Part shown: positions 45,540 through 59,429 of the stretch, piece after piece
How positions within the stretch are numbered: the stretch's first letter is position 1
Layout: each line of letters opens with the position of its first letter
From: Cymbidium sinense
Taxonomy: Eukaryota; Streptophyta; Magnoliopsida; Asparagales; Orchidaceae
DNA: 64,000 nt
NCBI GenBank assembly: GCA_021442155.1
Contig: CM038223.1
Coordinates: forward strand, 35,624,983 to 35,688,982
Direction of reading: 5' to 3'
Program-made: the position numbers and the translations under genes
Notes under the pieces: generated by a model
Told to the model about the DNA's origin: nothing
Databases searched by the model: none
Seen by the model: the letters and a program-made list of their open reading frames with translations, nothing else

Positions 45540-46668
45540 TTTCCTATGCTCTCATGGATGGTGTCCTATTTTAACAGTTCTTTGATCATATGTGGTTATG
45601 TTGTTTAGACAAACACGAAGCACATAAATTCATGACTGAGATACATTCAGGATTATGTGGAGCTCATCAATCCGATCCCAAGGTGAAAACCAAAATCAAA
45701 AGACTTGGGTACTATTGGTTGTCGATGATCACATACTGCATGACGTAGTGATGTGTGCCACTAGTGTCAGGTACATGGAGTGGTCATACATCAACCACCA
45801 AACATTCTAAATCCAAATTTGCCTCATGGCCATTCTAATGTTGGGGCACCGATATAGTGGGTCTGATCAATCCTGCTTCATCCAAGGGTCACCGATTCAT
45901 CTTTACTGCTATTGACTACTTTTTCAAGTGGATTGAGATGATTTTATTCAGGGAGGTCAAAGCTCAACATGTGCTCCAGTTCTTTAGGAACTAAATTATA
46001 AATAGATTTAGGGTACCCCACTGAATCATATCAAATAATGGTACCACTTTTAAGAGCACCAAAATCAATAACTTCACCCAGAGACATAACATAGATTGAG
46101 ATACTTTATCATCTATTGCCCACGAGAGAAGGTTTAATAGAGGCTTTTATAAAACTCTCATCCAAATATTCAAGAAGATGGCATGAGCAATTTGTTAAAG
46201 CTTTGTCGGCCTACCATACTACCTACAAAACTCCAACACAGTCCGCCCCATTCTCCTAGTGTATGGGTCTGAAGTCGTTCTACCATTAGAAGTCTAACTC
46301 CCATCATTGAGGATAGTTGTGGGTAGCAAAATTACAATTGAACATAATGCCAAGTTGCAGCTATAACAACTTGAAGGTATGGAAGAGAGATGCTTACAAG
46401 CATGTCAGAACCTCGAGTTATACAAAGCAAAGATGACTCAAGCACATAACAAGTTGGTCCACCCTAGAGCTTTTCAAGTAGGAGAGCTTGTTTACATTCA
46501 AAGGAGACCCATTTGTTGCCCATCTTAATAGGTAAGTTTGAACCCACATGGGAAGGCCCTTTCACCATAGAAAAGGCCTACCAAGGTGGATCTTATCCCA
46601 TGAACCATAAAGGAGAACACCCGATGCTTCTTATCAATGAGCTTTATCTAAACAAATATTATGCATAA
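45540..46668 (+). pseudogene. Tat element A integrase and pol C-terminus
   Basis: Zinc-binding part: C-L-D-K-H-E-A, then H-S-G-L-C-G-A-H (about 45,645-45,668). Catalytic core: WGTDIVGLINPASSKGHRFI (about 45,840-45,900) with the first Asp, then A-I-D-Y-F-F-K-W-I-E, then S-N-N-G-T-T-F near 46,030, where the family has S-D-N-G, so the second catalytic Asp is Asn. L-V-Y-G-S-E-V-V-L-P at about 46,255 and V-G-E-L-V-Y-I at about 46,480 follow. The frame ends LYLNKYYA-stop at 46,668. Integrase would insert the cDNA into host DNA. The copy is dead. Confidence 0.9.
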
Positions 46669-46768
46669 ACAATGTTCAAAAATAATTTTTCTTTAATAAA
46701 ATTCTATTTCAAGTCAAATATCTCTTCAAAATGAAAGCTTTCCATTAACTGAATTTTCATGGTGTGTT
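46669..46768 (+). other. Short 3' UTR of Tat element A
   Basis: About 100 bp between the pol stop and the LTR. I see no good polypurine tract (only tcaaaatgaaag), which is unusual and could mean decay or that the LTR start is a little different from my call. Confidence 0.5.
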
Positions 46769-49700
46769 TGTGGTGTATAAGAGAACCTCGTTTACATCCC
46801 ATCTTTCAAACATAAATCCATTTGCTTTAGGCTACTTCAAGTTGAGATAGGTCCCCCAGTGGCTTTCACTCAATAGTTGCTCTAGGTTGGGTTTGATCCA
46901 CTACCTAGCTAGTGTATCTCCCTAGTGGTCTTTTACTTTAGAGGATGTGATAACCAATGCTTTCTTCCTCACTCAACCACTATAAACTGATGATCACCTT
47001 GTTAGTGTGGTATGCCTTATTGCATGATCAATAAGTTATCCTGATGTTGGCTTCATTTAAGAAGATGTGAGTCCTCGAGCTTTCTTCTTGAACTAACCAA
47101 CATGCACACTGGTCCAAGTTTACGTCTAAGGATTAAGTTAAGTCCCCCAGTAGAACCTTTTCTGTCTTCATTACTTTAAGCTTGGGTCTAGTCTTTCTTT
47201 GTGACTCCCCACTTGGTAGTCACCCTAGGTCAGATAGTAGCTGTCTAGCCGATGACAAACTATCCTGGTGAATAATTCAGCTTAGAAAGATGTGAATCAC
47301 TAATGATTTCTTCCTAGATTGATCATTGCAAACCAATGAGCACCTTAGGTTGGTTGGTGTTTGCCTTGTTGATGTCAACCCACTCGGTGGATAACATCAG
47401 TCAGGCAGATGTAAGTCCCCATGCTGTCTCCCTAGGCTGGCCACTATATACCTATAGGCTTTATTTTTTAGGGATTAGGATAGGACCCCCAAAGGCACCT
47501 TCCCTGTGGGTATTCTATTTCAATTATGTCTTCATGACCCCATCTAGACAAGACCCATGCTACTACTGGATTGGACAATTTCCCATTCCTAGTAGCCACT
47601 CCTGTGGTTGGAAGCTATGTATCACGGATGTATGAACTGTCCCTTGAGCTAGTAAATCTAAGATAGTCCAAATCCCTAGTGGCTCCTTCTTAGTGTGGCT
47701 CCTTACAAACTAATAGGGTCCATGCTAAATTAAACAAACAAACAAAATAAAATAAACCAAATGAAATCTCTTGTAGATTAGGATAAGATCCCTAGAGGAA
47801 CCTCTTCCCAAGCAGGCATCCTATCTTTTGGGCAGGGTCAGTAAAACTCCCTATAGGAATTGCCTTGACTAATCTCGAGTTAAGATAAGTCCTCCTATGG
47901 CACTCACTTAGTAAGCACTCTAGGTCAGGTTTGACATGTTGTGCCATCAATAGCTCACTTCAATGGAAGTTCCTACTTTGGAAGATGTGAATCCATGCTT
48001 TCTTCCTAGTATAACCATTACAAATTGACATGGTCCAAATTAAATCAATTAAACAAAATCTAAAATCAAAACAAAACCAAATTCAAACCTATATCCCTAG
48101 TGGAGCCCAATCTAAACCAAGATGAAACCTAATGTCAAACCAAATTCAAATCAATCAATTAAAACCAAAACTTAAAACAAATCCAAGCTCAAACTTACAT
48201 CCCCAGTGGAGTCAAAATAAATCAACCAAACTCAATCAAACCAAGTCAAAATCAATAAACCAAATCAATAATTAAATCAACAAACTAAATCAAACAAATT
48301 CAACCATATATATATATCCCCAATGGACCCTCCCCTGAATCAACCAAGCAAATTCTAATCAAATCATTCAATAATAAATCAATCAAACTAAACCAATCTG
48401 ATCATAATCTTAATCCCTAACAGATTCTGTTAAAAACTAATCAAATTAAATCAAGGCAAACCCAATCATAACCTTAATCCCCAGCAGAATCCAATCTAGC
48501 TCAATCAAACCTGTATCCCTAGTGGATCCCTCTTTCATACCAAAACTAACCAAACCAAATTAACTCTCCTCCAAATTTCTCCCCAGTAGATTCCTCTCAA
48601 ATTAAGAAAACAAATCAATTCAAATCTCAATCACCTAGTGGATCTCCCCCTTTTAATGCCCTTGGCATAAACTTTTTCTTATTTAATCAAGCTCATGTGC
48701 GCATCCCCAGTGGATCTCCCTTCATGTCCTTGACATGAAATCAATTCTCGACTAATTAAATCAATTTCACTCCTCTCTCTCTCTCATTCCCTCAGCATGA
48801 TAGTGAAGTGCATCACGTTAGGATTCATGGATCTATTTACCCCTCCATTTGGGTATGGATGGCCATCCTTAGTGCTTGTAGTCATTCTAGATGTTGTTGA
48901 TCACCTTGGTCAATGCCAACACGTGTGGTGTGCCTTGTCAGTTACACCACACTTATTAAGGGTTCTTTTGTTGACCTCACTTTTGTAGTGAGGATTGAAT
49001 CATCCTTTCTTATATTTAGGAGTCTTTTAAACACTAGAATCTCCTTAGTCATAGGACACATCTCATGATTAGGTGAATACTAAACCTAAGCCAAGAGACT
49101 TAGGAAGGTACACCGTAGGAATAGGCTAAGAATAGGTAGGGAACCTACCTATCCTATGGCCTAACCCATGACCTATGCCTATCAACTTATCCAATTCAAA
49201 CCACAAATTTATTCAATCAAACCAAATTAGATTTCATTTCATATCCAAGCTCCAAGCCAAAATGATTTAAACCTAAACTCATCTAAAATCCCATAATCCA
49301 ATCCTATGGATCAAACCTAAGCTCCTTCAATTAAACCAAACCCAATTGATTTCATAAAAGCACTTCAACCCTTCAAATATTTATTTCAAATCCTTCCAAA
49401 GCCTACAATCAAACTAGTTTAATCAAACCATTTCAATCAACCTAACATAGACCATTTGAACCCAAAATGTTTACATGAGCTAAAATCCAATTAAATTTAA
49501 ATCAATTACAATCAAAACCATCAATCAATCCAAAATTAATTATCAAACTCAATTTAACCCAATCGAACTTAATACAACTCAATTGACCCATTTGGCTTAC
49601 TTCACCCAAAGTGACCTAAAAGGCTCATTTGATCCAAACTTTAATCCAACCCATTCAATCTCTTGCACAATGATTGTTGATCACCTTTGATTCTCCAATT

Positions 49701-52700
49701 TCAATCAATTGGGTCAGAACAAGTTAATTTGATCACTTGACCCAAGTTGACCCAATTAGCCCACATGAACCAAATTGAACCAAATTTCATTGTAAACCCA
49801 ATTGATTGAAACCATTGCTTCCAACCAATCATAAATTTCCCCTTGAATATGATTCAACCATCAATCAAGCCAAACCAAGTCCAATTAGACCCTTGACCCA
49901 AGATCAATTTTTGATCCAATTAAATTTTACTCAAACCAATGCCTCAAATTCATCTCAAATTAATTATTTAACATGATCAAGCCCTTGATTGAACCCAATT
50001 GACCCATTGAGCTCAAATTGATTTAAAGGGTCAAATTGGTCTAAATCATTCCTAAATCAAAATTATTTAAAATCAACACCTATAATCATCTGCAAATCAT
50101 CAATTGAACCTAAACCATCACTTAACCCAAGCCAATTTGGACAATTTGACCAAATTGTTCAACTTAACCAATTTAACCCATATGAACCCATATGAGCCAA
50201 ATTCAAATCCACTTCAAATCAAACCAATTAAACCTAAACATCCCAAATTATCATTTGAACATGACACAACCCTTGGTTAGACCCAATTTGACCAATTGGT
50301 CAACCTAACCCATCTTGACCCAATTTGACCTACAAGGGTCAAATTGAGCTAAACCCACTCAAACCAAGCCCAAACCCAACCAAACTTAGCATGACCCCTC
50401 CTTGGGTCACCATTAGCCCAAATCAAACCCAATTCACTTTGGACCCAAATTTAGCTAATACACATTGGGTAAACCCCTCAAAATGGGATAAAATCCAAAT
50501 TTGGATGGTCTCACATACCCTTTTGCCCTTGGTAGCCATCTATAGTTTAATTTAGACCTCTGACCCACTAGATAACCTGACCCAAAGTTGGTTGGGTCAT
50601 CCATGTGTCAAAGGATCTAAGCTAACCCAAGACATCTCATTGGTTCACCATGGGGAGCAAGGACACTCCACCATAGCCTATGCTCGACCCTCATCCACTA
50701 AAGGAGCTCCATATCACCATCCGGACATCCTGGCCACATGGGCCATCCAAATGCTAATCCCTACAGTCCAATTTGAGGGGGATGAGAATATACTCCTCCT
50801 CATTTCATTCCATTCGAGACCAAGGCATACAAAGAGCTTCAGTGAGTCGAGACGAGCATCCCTAGAGCTTTCCCGACCTCCCTTGAGCTTCCCATTGCCG
50901 GTGAGACCAAACTCGAGAGAAACAGAGCATCATCTCCATCCAACCTCATCTAAACTCCACCAAATCAAAATTAACTTTATCCACACCTTCACCAAGCATC
51001 AGTGAGGTAAAATGAATCATTTCTCCCTATACAAACTATGGTGACATTTCCGGTGGTGTTTGGACCATAAAGCCACCAGTAAGAAGGTAACTCATGAGCT
51101 TCGCAATAGAGCTTTGTCTCTTCAAAATGAAGCTACCTTAGTCGTTGGACTGAAATCTTGAGCTCTAGTGAGGTAAATTCCAAGAAACCATAGAAATCCA
51201 TTAAGTTGTTTGGCCTTTGAGAAGGGAATCATGGTTTCATGAGTTTTCCACCATAGAATCTATTTATATCTTCTCCTTGAAGCTTTTGGTGTCAATCCAG
51301 ATGCCTCACAAGCTTCGATGAGCTTGGATCGAGCGAGGGAGGGCGGACGGTGTTCGTCTTCCATCGCTTAGGGGATGAAGGATCAACTGTCATCCATTCC
51401 AAGTGATTGGAATGGATGGGCATGATTAATCTGATTAGATTAATCCATTTAATCCTTAGGAATCGCAGGATTAATCCCCACCATTCGATTTAAGATTAAA
51501 CAGTGGGGATGAAAGCGCATCCACCACACGTCTGATGATTTAAGTGGCCAATCCTGCGATGCTAGGTGGAAAGTATCACCACTTTATCTCCCACATGGCG
51601 CCAAGAAGATTAGGGTTTAATTAATGCTTAAAATGTGTTTTTATTACTCAGAACTTCAAAAATGCATAACTAATTATAGAAAAATCAAAAAATATAAGTA
51701 AACCTATTTTTGGAAAGGGTAAACTAACTAGAATTTAATAAAAATGATTTCCCTATGGTTTGAATAGTGATTAGAGCTTAATTAGGGTTTGAATTCTTTT
51801 TAATTAGCTTAATTAAGCCCCAATTACTTGGGCAATTAATCCTAAACTTGATACATTGATTTAATGGGAAGACCTCTACCTCCCATAATTTTCTTAGGAT
51901 TTATTGGCTAGGTAATTAGAAGAATTTGAAATTCAAACCTTAATTACCCTCATCAAACCATTAATCACTGATTAATAGTGAATAATGAGTGGGAGTGATT
52001 AGAACCTCCTTCTTAATTACTTTCCAAAATTCATTTCATAATCAGGATAATTAACTCAAAATTTAATTAAGGGTTCATTAAGTAATTAATGATGAAATTA
52101 AATCAAATTAAAATGATAATTACTTCAGATCATTAACATTCAACTCATGGGTTTGTATTTATGTGTTTAATAACATAAAGAACCTTAAAGAAATTATGAT
52201 TAACCCATGGGTGAGAGAAATTCATATAAGTACTTAATTAGATTCTTCAACTTGATTAATATTTTATTATGAGCTTCATTCCATTATGTCTCTAAGTGCA
52301 TTGCAATTTGAATTTCTCATTTGCATATCATTGAAGCTCATAATTTAAATGATTAATTAAATTAAAGAAACATAAGAAAGGGTAATTAAAATGAATTATT
52401 TAATGAATCAAACTTAACTAATTCATAAACTTCACTTAATTACTACTCTTTAAACACATTAAATCACTAACATGGGATGGGGTAAAACAACAAATGATTC
52501 CTCCTCTTTGAGTTTAATAATCAAAAATCTAAAATCAAATTTGATAAGAAGCTTTGGTTTTCCTTAAATAGTTTTATTCAATGTGATTGTCCTTACAAAT
52601 TAATATGGTTGAAGGAATTATGCAAAAAATATCTGATTATTCCTTTTCAATGATTATAAATGTTGTATGCCGTATGATATCATGAATTCATGCTTTCAAA

Positions 52701-54543
52701 ATCAAATAATCAAATGAAATTTATTTTTGTGTAAGTTGTATGTGTTGGCTTAATCTTACTATATGTGTGACTATTATCACTGAGAAATTTTAAAATTACT
52801 TATGTTTGATATTAGCTATGAATATTTCTATATGATTTGCATGTGTTTATAGCTCAAGCATGTTAAAGCATTGATCTATCTTGATGATTCATGTATGGGT
52901 TTACATATGTTTGAATGATAATAAGTATATAGTATTGTCATCCCAAAATAATGAGGCCTTAAGTAGCCCTATGAAGGTCATTGATTATCTCACTTCCCTG
53001 GTTAATAATGACATATACTTATTTAATTTCATTCCTATGTATACTTGTACTATAATTTGGATAGAGCTTTACTTTACATGTAAATGATTCACGAAAAAAT
53101 AAAATATTTTGCATGACTTTCATTTTTATAGTTGTGTATACATTCATATGTATTTAAAAATAACAAATATATAGTCTGGATATCTCGGGAATATGAGGCT
53201 TTAAGTAGCCCCACAAGGATCATTGATTATCTCACTACCATAGTAAAACAATGGCACATACTTGCTTAAAACTTCTATACATGTGTGTGTGTATTTAGTT
53301 AAGGAATGAAAATCCTCTCTTTTTTACCAAAATATTAATCATTTAAGTATGCCAAAAATTTGCTATATGTATAGGTATATTAAGTGCTAAACCATATGCA
53401 TGTTATGGGTGATGAAAAGGAATGGTATAACATGTTCTATGTGATGATAATCCAACCACATTAGTTTTAAGATGCCTTTCACGTTGAATAAGACTCTTTA
53501 AGATTAACTGAAACTTAGGATTAATAAAACACTTAATAAATCATTCACTAAAAAAAAAACTAAATCATGGAAATATGTCTTTAGAAAATAATTTAATGTG
53601 GGGATGAAGGAGGTTAAACCTTCTTCTTCTCTTTACAACACTTATATGCTAAGTGAATATCAATTGAAATAGACAAAAATACAAAGTAAAAATTTTCAAA
53701 TCCTTTAAACAACTTAAAGTGAAACTACCTATCATGTCAAATTGAATAATTCAAAGCTTTAGACAACTTCAACTCAAGAGCCTAGCTAAGACATACCACG
53801 CTAAGCCTAAACACACACATTAGAATGCTAAATCACCACTTCTAGCTTTAAGTTAGGATGGTATATGTAATGATGTTATGTATTATTTTATAATATAATT
53901 TTTTAGACAAGATGTTAAGATTGTGGTTCGTAGATTGGATGTTAGGCGATTGTAAGCATAATGTTATTTTCTATAAGGGATTATGCTAATGGAGCTAATA
54001 AAATAAATATAAATGCTTCTACTTACAGGTTGCTTATGCCTCTAAGCATAATTGATGATTAGGACAGGTGGGCTTGGTTACCCATGAGCAGGGTGCTAAG
54101 TCCAAACTATGAAATATAAATGCTTGGGATGCATGTATGTTTGGCTAACATCTATTTTACAAGTGTAGTTAGATTTACTTTACATAAAAAAATATATAAT
54201 TTTGTAATATAAATTAGGATTAGTGCTATGGGTTTTAAGATAAGCAGTGGCTAGAAAGCATAGTCCTAGAAGGTCCCAATGAAGCCTTGGAGCAAATCAA
54301 AAGAAAGAAGAAGGAAGAAATGAAGAATGAAGAACCCCATAGCATTTAATTTAATTCTAAATTGTAATATTCTTTTGTAATCTAGGAAGTATAAGGATAG
54401 AGGTCAGCTATCCAATATTTTCTCTCTTTTGGGATGAACGATGGTACTTAGCAGCACTGGCCTCTTATTCTTTTATTAAATCTATACTTGTTTGATTATT
54501 ATTGTATTTAGATTGCGCAAAAGGATTGCATCTTTTTCATAAT
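46769..54543 (+). mobile_element. Tat LTR 2, 3' LTR of element A, first 7.8 kb
   Basis: Starts TGTGGTG and is collinear with LTR 1 (27,659 to about 35,503; 7,775 against about 7,845 bp). It contains the 340-bp array (46,850-48,030), the CCCCAGTGGATCC motif array (48,090-48,720, nine copies), the block with gtggtgtgccttgtc (48,925), the TTGACC array (49,560-50,345; 9 forward and 3 reverse), a GC-richer block (50.6-51.6 kb), and an AT-rich block (51.6-53.6 kb). It stops in gattgcgcaaaaggattgca...cataat at 54,543, where LTR 1 continues with another 1.8 kb. Open frames inside (for example 50,592-51,005) are not supported as genes. Confidence 0.85.
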
Positions 54544-54844
54544 TGTGGTGTTTATTTTTGGGATGTGGGACACCACGAAGAACTTAAGGGGTACTTATTG
54601 AAGTGATCGGGTATGATATTAAGGAATGATGTACTATCTTGAAAGATAGAAATCACCACCCCATAATGGACATAATCACCTAATAAGGACTCCTAAGGCA
54701 TGATGGGTATTCGAATATATCAGAGATCTTTCCCCTATTCTATATAGAAAAGTAAAGTAGATAATTAGGGTCTCCAAAGATTATCAAATGGGATAGATCA
54801 AGGAGAAGGCTAATTTTTGGAATTCAATGGGAGAAAGTAGGAAA

Positions 54845-54874
54845 TGCTCACGATACTAGGAAGCCTAGTGAGCA
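54845..54874 (-). other. Stem-loop next to the candidate TATA box of Tat LTR 3
   Basis: TGCTCAC (54,845-54,851) pairs with GTGAGCA (54,868-54,874), and inside it TAGG (54,857-54,860) pairs with CCTA (54,864-54,867). It lies about 25 bp downstream of the TATA-like word on the LTR strand, so it would be near the 5' end of the transcript. LTR 1 (about 36,380-36,412) and B (about 26,033-26,062) keep the inner part (actagg / cctagt). Confidence 0.5.
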
Positions 54875-57239
54875 TTCTGATCTACCCTATAATTGGGCTT
54901 TATATTTTTAAAATTGAATAGAGTTAATTATTTAAGTTTACATTTTATTAGATTGCTAAGGCTTATAATTCCACAACATAAGATTGTGGAAATGTCAAAG
55001 AGGTGAGGATTTATGCTTGTAGCTTGAAGGAAATAGCTACCTCAGATCCTAAGCTAAGGAGCTTTGGCGAGGGCTGAAGCACAACCTAAATCTAAGGTAA
55101 AATTGGGTATATGGTTTACCTCCACAAGAGAGAACAAATCACATGACTGCTGGACTTATTACCGCTTGAGCTACTACCTAACTTCTTAAACATTTTAAAC
55201 TCATGTTGGCAAGTCTTATGTTTTGCAAGATGGCTATGCTTTTGCTTATTTAGAAAGGAGACTAAGTCCTTAAACTCACTCCCTAAGAGATTAGAGCATG
55301 AGTGGTATGAATTCATGACTTAATCTAATGCAAATTTTATCAAATTTATTTGATTTTTTTAAACTCTTTGTTTACATAGGCTATGGTATTTTGTATGCCT
55401 AAATGCATGAGAACTTGATTATGGGCCAAATCAAGAGAGAAAGGGGTATTCTTTCATCAAAGGTTATCACAATTAAGCCTTCATTCTTTGCAATAGATGG
55501 AAGCCCCCTCTTAACAAGAGTGGAAGAATATGACATGCATGATATTATACATTCATTCATCTAGCTAAGGGGTTGCTAAAAATTTTATTATCTTGATTTA
55601 ATTCCTAAGCTTTATGGTGATATTATGAGCTATTTTAAATTTTAATTGTGAGTTATTAATTGGGGTAGAAAAGTTAAATTCATCCTAAGAGCCAACCACA
55701 TCCAGGCCACACATTCAAGCATCAATCATAATGAAACTATGAAAAGCATGCTGTTTTAATGCATAATCTAAACACAACATGAAATAATTTTATAGACTAC
55801 CATAAAAGAATAAAAGGCCAGTGCAGTCGGGTTCCACTGTACACCCTGAAAAGAGAAAAAATATATGGGTAGCCGAGCTCTACCCTTATACAACCTGAAT
55901 CACAAAAAATAATACATGTTATGGGGGTCTTCTTTTCTTCATTTCTTCCTTCTCTTTCTTTTGATTTGATTTGCTCCAAAGGCATCACAGGGTACCCCAG
56001 AGATTAAGCTTTTGCCACTGCTCATCTTAATCCCCCATAACACTAATCCTAATTCCTAATGAAAAATTACATCAAAAATAGGAAAAATAAATCTAGTTAC
56101 ACCTACAAAATAAACGTTAGCTAAACACACCATACAACCTAAGCAATTATATGAATAATTTGGACTTAGCACCCCACACATGGGTAGCCAAGCCCACTTG
56201 TCCTAACATGAGTTATGCTTAGGGGCTAAGCAACTTGCACAACAAACACATTTCTATTTTTATTATAGTGGCCCCTTAAGCACAACCCCTATAGAAAATA
56301 TGATTAAGCTAATAATAACATGCAGTCTACGAAACATACACCCTAACATCTAGTCTAAAACATTACATCATAAAACAAACACAACATCATACATACAATC
56401 GCCCTAACTTAGCACCATAAGTGGTGACTTAGTATTCTAATGTGTGTGCTTAAGGCTTATGTGGCAAGACATTACTAGGCTTCTTTAGTTTAAGTTTCAA
56501 TTTAGAGTTAGAATTTTATTAAAATTTTACCTTTGGGTGATTTCAATTTAAATGATTTAATGATTTATTTTTCATTTTTTTATTTCACTCTTATTTGGTT
56601 AAAATGATGTTTAGACTTTCAAGAATGAAGACTAGAATGAATTCCATTTGTAGACAAAACTCACCCTATTTTACCTCCTAACCCCTACAGAATCTTACTA
56701 AGGTCCTTAAGTATCTTAATTAGCCCATTTTAATTTATGTAATTCATTTGATTTGATTTAAATTTAGAATTTGAGTTTATTTAATTATTTGATTTGATTG
56801 ATTTTGGATTAGATGCTTCAGTTTAGTTGCATCATGATAATTTAATATCCTTTTAAATTAATATCAAATTCTTTTCTTCGATTATGGTTATATGACTTAA
56901 CTTTATGTTTATTTGATTTGATTATGGTTCATTCACTTGTAGTTTGATCAGATTAGATTAATTGAGATTTTATTTTGATTTTAATTGAGTTTGATTTCTT
57001 ATAATTAGGATTTTATTTTTAATCTCACCCCTTTATCATGTTTATCAAAGTTTGGTTTGTATTTTGATTTCATACATTGGATAGTTAATTAGTTTATCTT
57101 ATTTAAGTAGGTTGGATGAGATTTGATTTGATTACATATTAAATTGATAAAAGTCTTTCTTAATTTGATTTAATTTGATTTAATTTGATTTGATTAGCTT
57201 TATTAGTCTATGGGTTTGCTTAGGTTCAATCTGATTATA

Positions 57240-58000
57240 TGATTAATTAAGAAGTGTGTTTAGGTTAATTATAAAGATTTATTTAATTTTCAATTTGATT
57301 TCATATTTGTTTAGATTAATGATGTAATTAATGACTTAATAATTTAGGTTTTGATTAATGTTTAATTGCATTTATGTTTGATTAAGTTTAAGTTTAATAT
57401 GATTAATTTGATTGACTTTAATTAGCTTGTTTAAGAGGTGTGATCAATTATTAAATTAAGTAAAGATTTGTTTAATTTTTTTTAAAATTTTATTTCATAT
57501 TTGTTTAAGTTAATGATATAATTAATGACTTAATGATTTAAGTTTAAATTAAGAATTGATTGTATTTAATTGCATTTATGTTTGATTAAGTTTATGTTTA
57601 ATATGATTAATATGATTAACTTTAATTAGTTTACTTAAGACGTGTGATCAAATTAATTAGTAGATTAATTAAGTGTTTGATTTGAATTAATTTTAATCTA
57701 ATTTATAAAGTTAATTTGGTTTATTAAGATGGTAGATTAATTTATTAAGTTTGCATTAATTAGGTGTTTATTCAATTGGATTAGCTTAACAATAATAAGT
57801 TTAATTAAGGAGTGTGTTTAAGTTAATTATTAAATTAAATAAATATTTATTTAATTCTTAATGATGTAATTAATGATAATGATTTAGGTTTAATTTAGGT
57901 TTTGATTAATATTTAATTGCATTTTGATTTTGGTTGATTAAGCTTAGGTTTAATATGATTAATTTGATTAACTTAATTAGCTTACTTGAGGGTGTGACTT
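57240..58000 (-). repeat. AT-rich segmental repeats in LTR 3
   Basis: tttaattgcatttatgtttg occurs at 57,361 and 57,565, and a variant is at 57,912. The phrases around it (taatgacttaat, aatatgattaat, agattt[ag]tttaatttt) repeat with it, giving a unit of about 204 bp and one longer step. This repeat expansion accounts for part of the extra length of the AT-rich block relative to LTR 1 and 2. Confidence 0.65.
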
Positions 58001-59429
58001 AATTTAAATTTAAAAGGGTTTGATTTAAGCTTAATTTTAGAGTTAGATTTAATGTAACTTATTTCAATTAATTTGATTAATTAAGATGCTGGATTAATTC
58101 ATTAAGTATCCATTAATTAGATGTTTGATTAATTAAGTTTGATTAAGGGTAATTAAAATTTTAAATCATTTGATTAATTAAGCATTTTTTAATTAGAGAT
58201 TAATGACTTAATTTTCCACATGTGAGTGATTTGATTTAGTTAAGTGTTTTACTTAAGTTTGATTTGATTAAAGGATTATTGTTATTACCATCATTATTAT
58301 TAAGTGAATTAGTTATTTATTTCATTTCAATTAAGTTTGATTATTTATGATTAGAGTTTTATTTGATTTAATTCATTTATTATGTTTATTTGATTTCATT
58401 AACATGCTTAATTTAGTTATTAGGTTGAAATATTTGATGGTTAATTAATTATCTTATTCCAAATGGATGTGATTTAATTATATGTTAATTAAGTTTACTT
58501 TAACTTTATTTAGCTTAATTCGATTAGTATTAAACGATTATGTTGATTTGGTTTATTAATCAATTTGATTTTTTTAGTTTATTTAATGATTAATTAGTTT
58601 CAGTTTATTTATACTCATTAATGTGTTTCATATGATTAAGATTCCATGCTTAGTATAGGTTTAGCTATACTAGTTTGACCCATGTTAAAGTTTCCTAGAT
58701 TTATTTAATTTTAAATTTGATTTAAGATTTAATCATTTAATTATGTTTTATTAACTTAAATAGGTTTAATCATATTTAATTTAATTTCCTCTAAGGATGA
58801 TATTTTTCTGATTTGAGGTTTGATTAATGATTGTATAAGTGCTATTTCATTTATGATTTTGATTTGATATTTAAATTATTTTTACATTATGTTTTAATTA
58901 ACTCCATAATTGATTAAACTTTAATCTTAATTGTTAGTTTGGGGTTCATTAGGATTCAAAAAATCACATTATTTTCTTAAGAGTCCTAGATGTCAATTGA
59001 AGTGATTTAAGCCATTTTGAAGATTTTTGTAAATTTTAGAATTTTTATTTGATTTATTTTATTAAAATAGACAATCTAAACTTTAAAAATTAATTTCTCC
59101 TAACCCAAAAGTCCTTTTCACTTGAAATTTTTATGGTAGGTGTGTTTTAATTTTAGTTTTAACCACAAAAAATTAGAACTTAATCTCATATATTTCTTTG
59201 GTTTAATTAATGAAATTTATATTTTACTAAAACTCAAATTTAGCTTAAAATACTTAGTGAAATTTAGATATTTTGGGTTTGTTGGATTCCTCTCAAAAAG
59301 ATGATTCCAACGATCCCTTGTTTGCAATTTTTGGTTATGTATTTTATTTTCTATAAATTTTTGAAGTTTTAGGTGATTTAAATTAATTATTTAAATTAAA
59401 AAAAATTGCGTACACTGACATCAACCATC

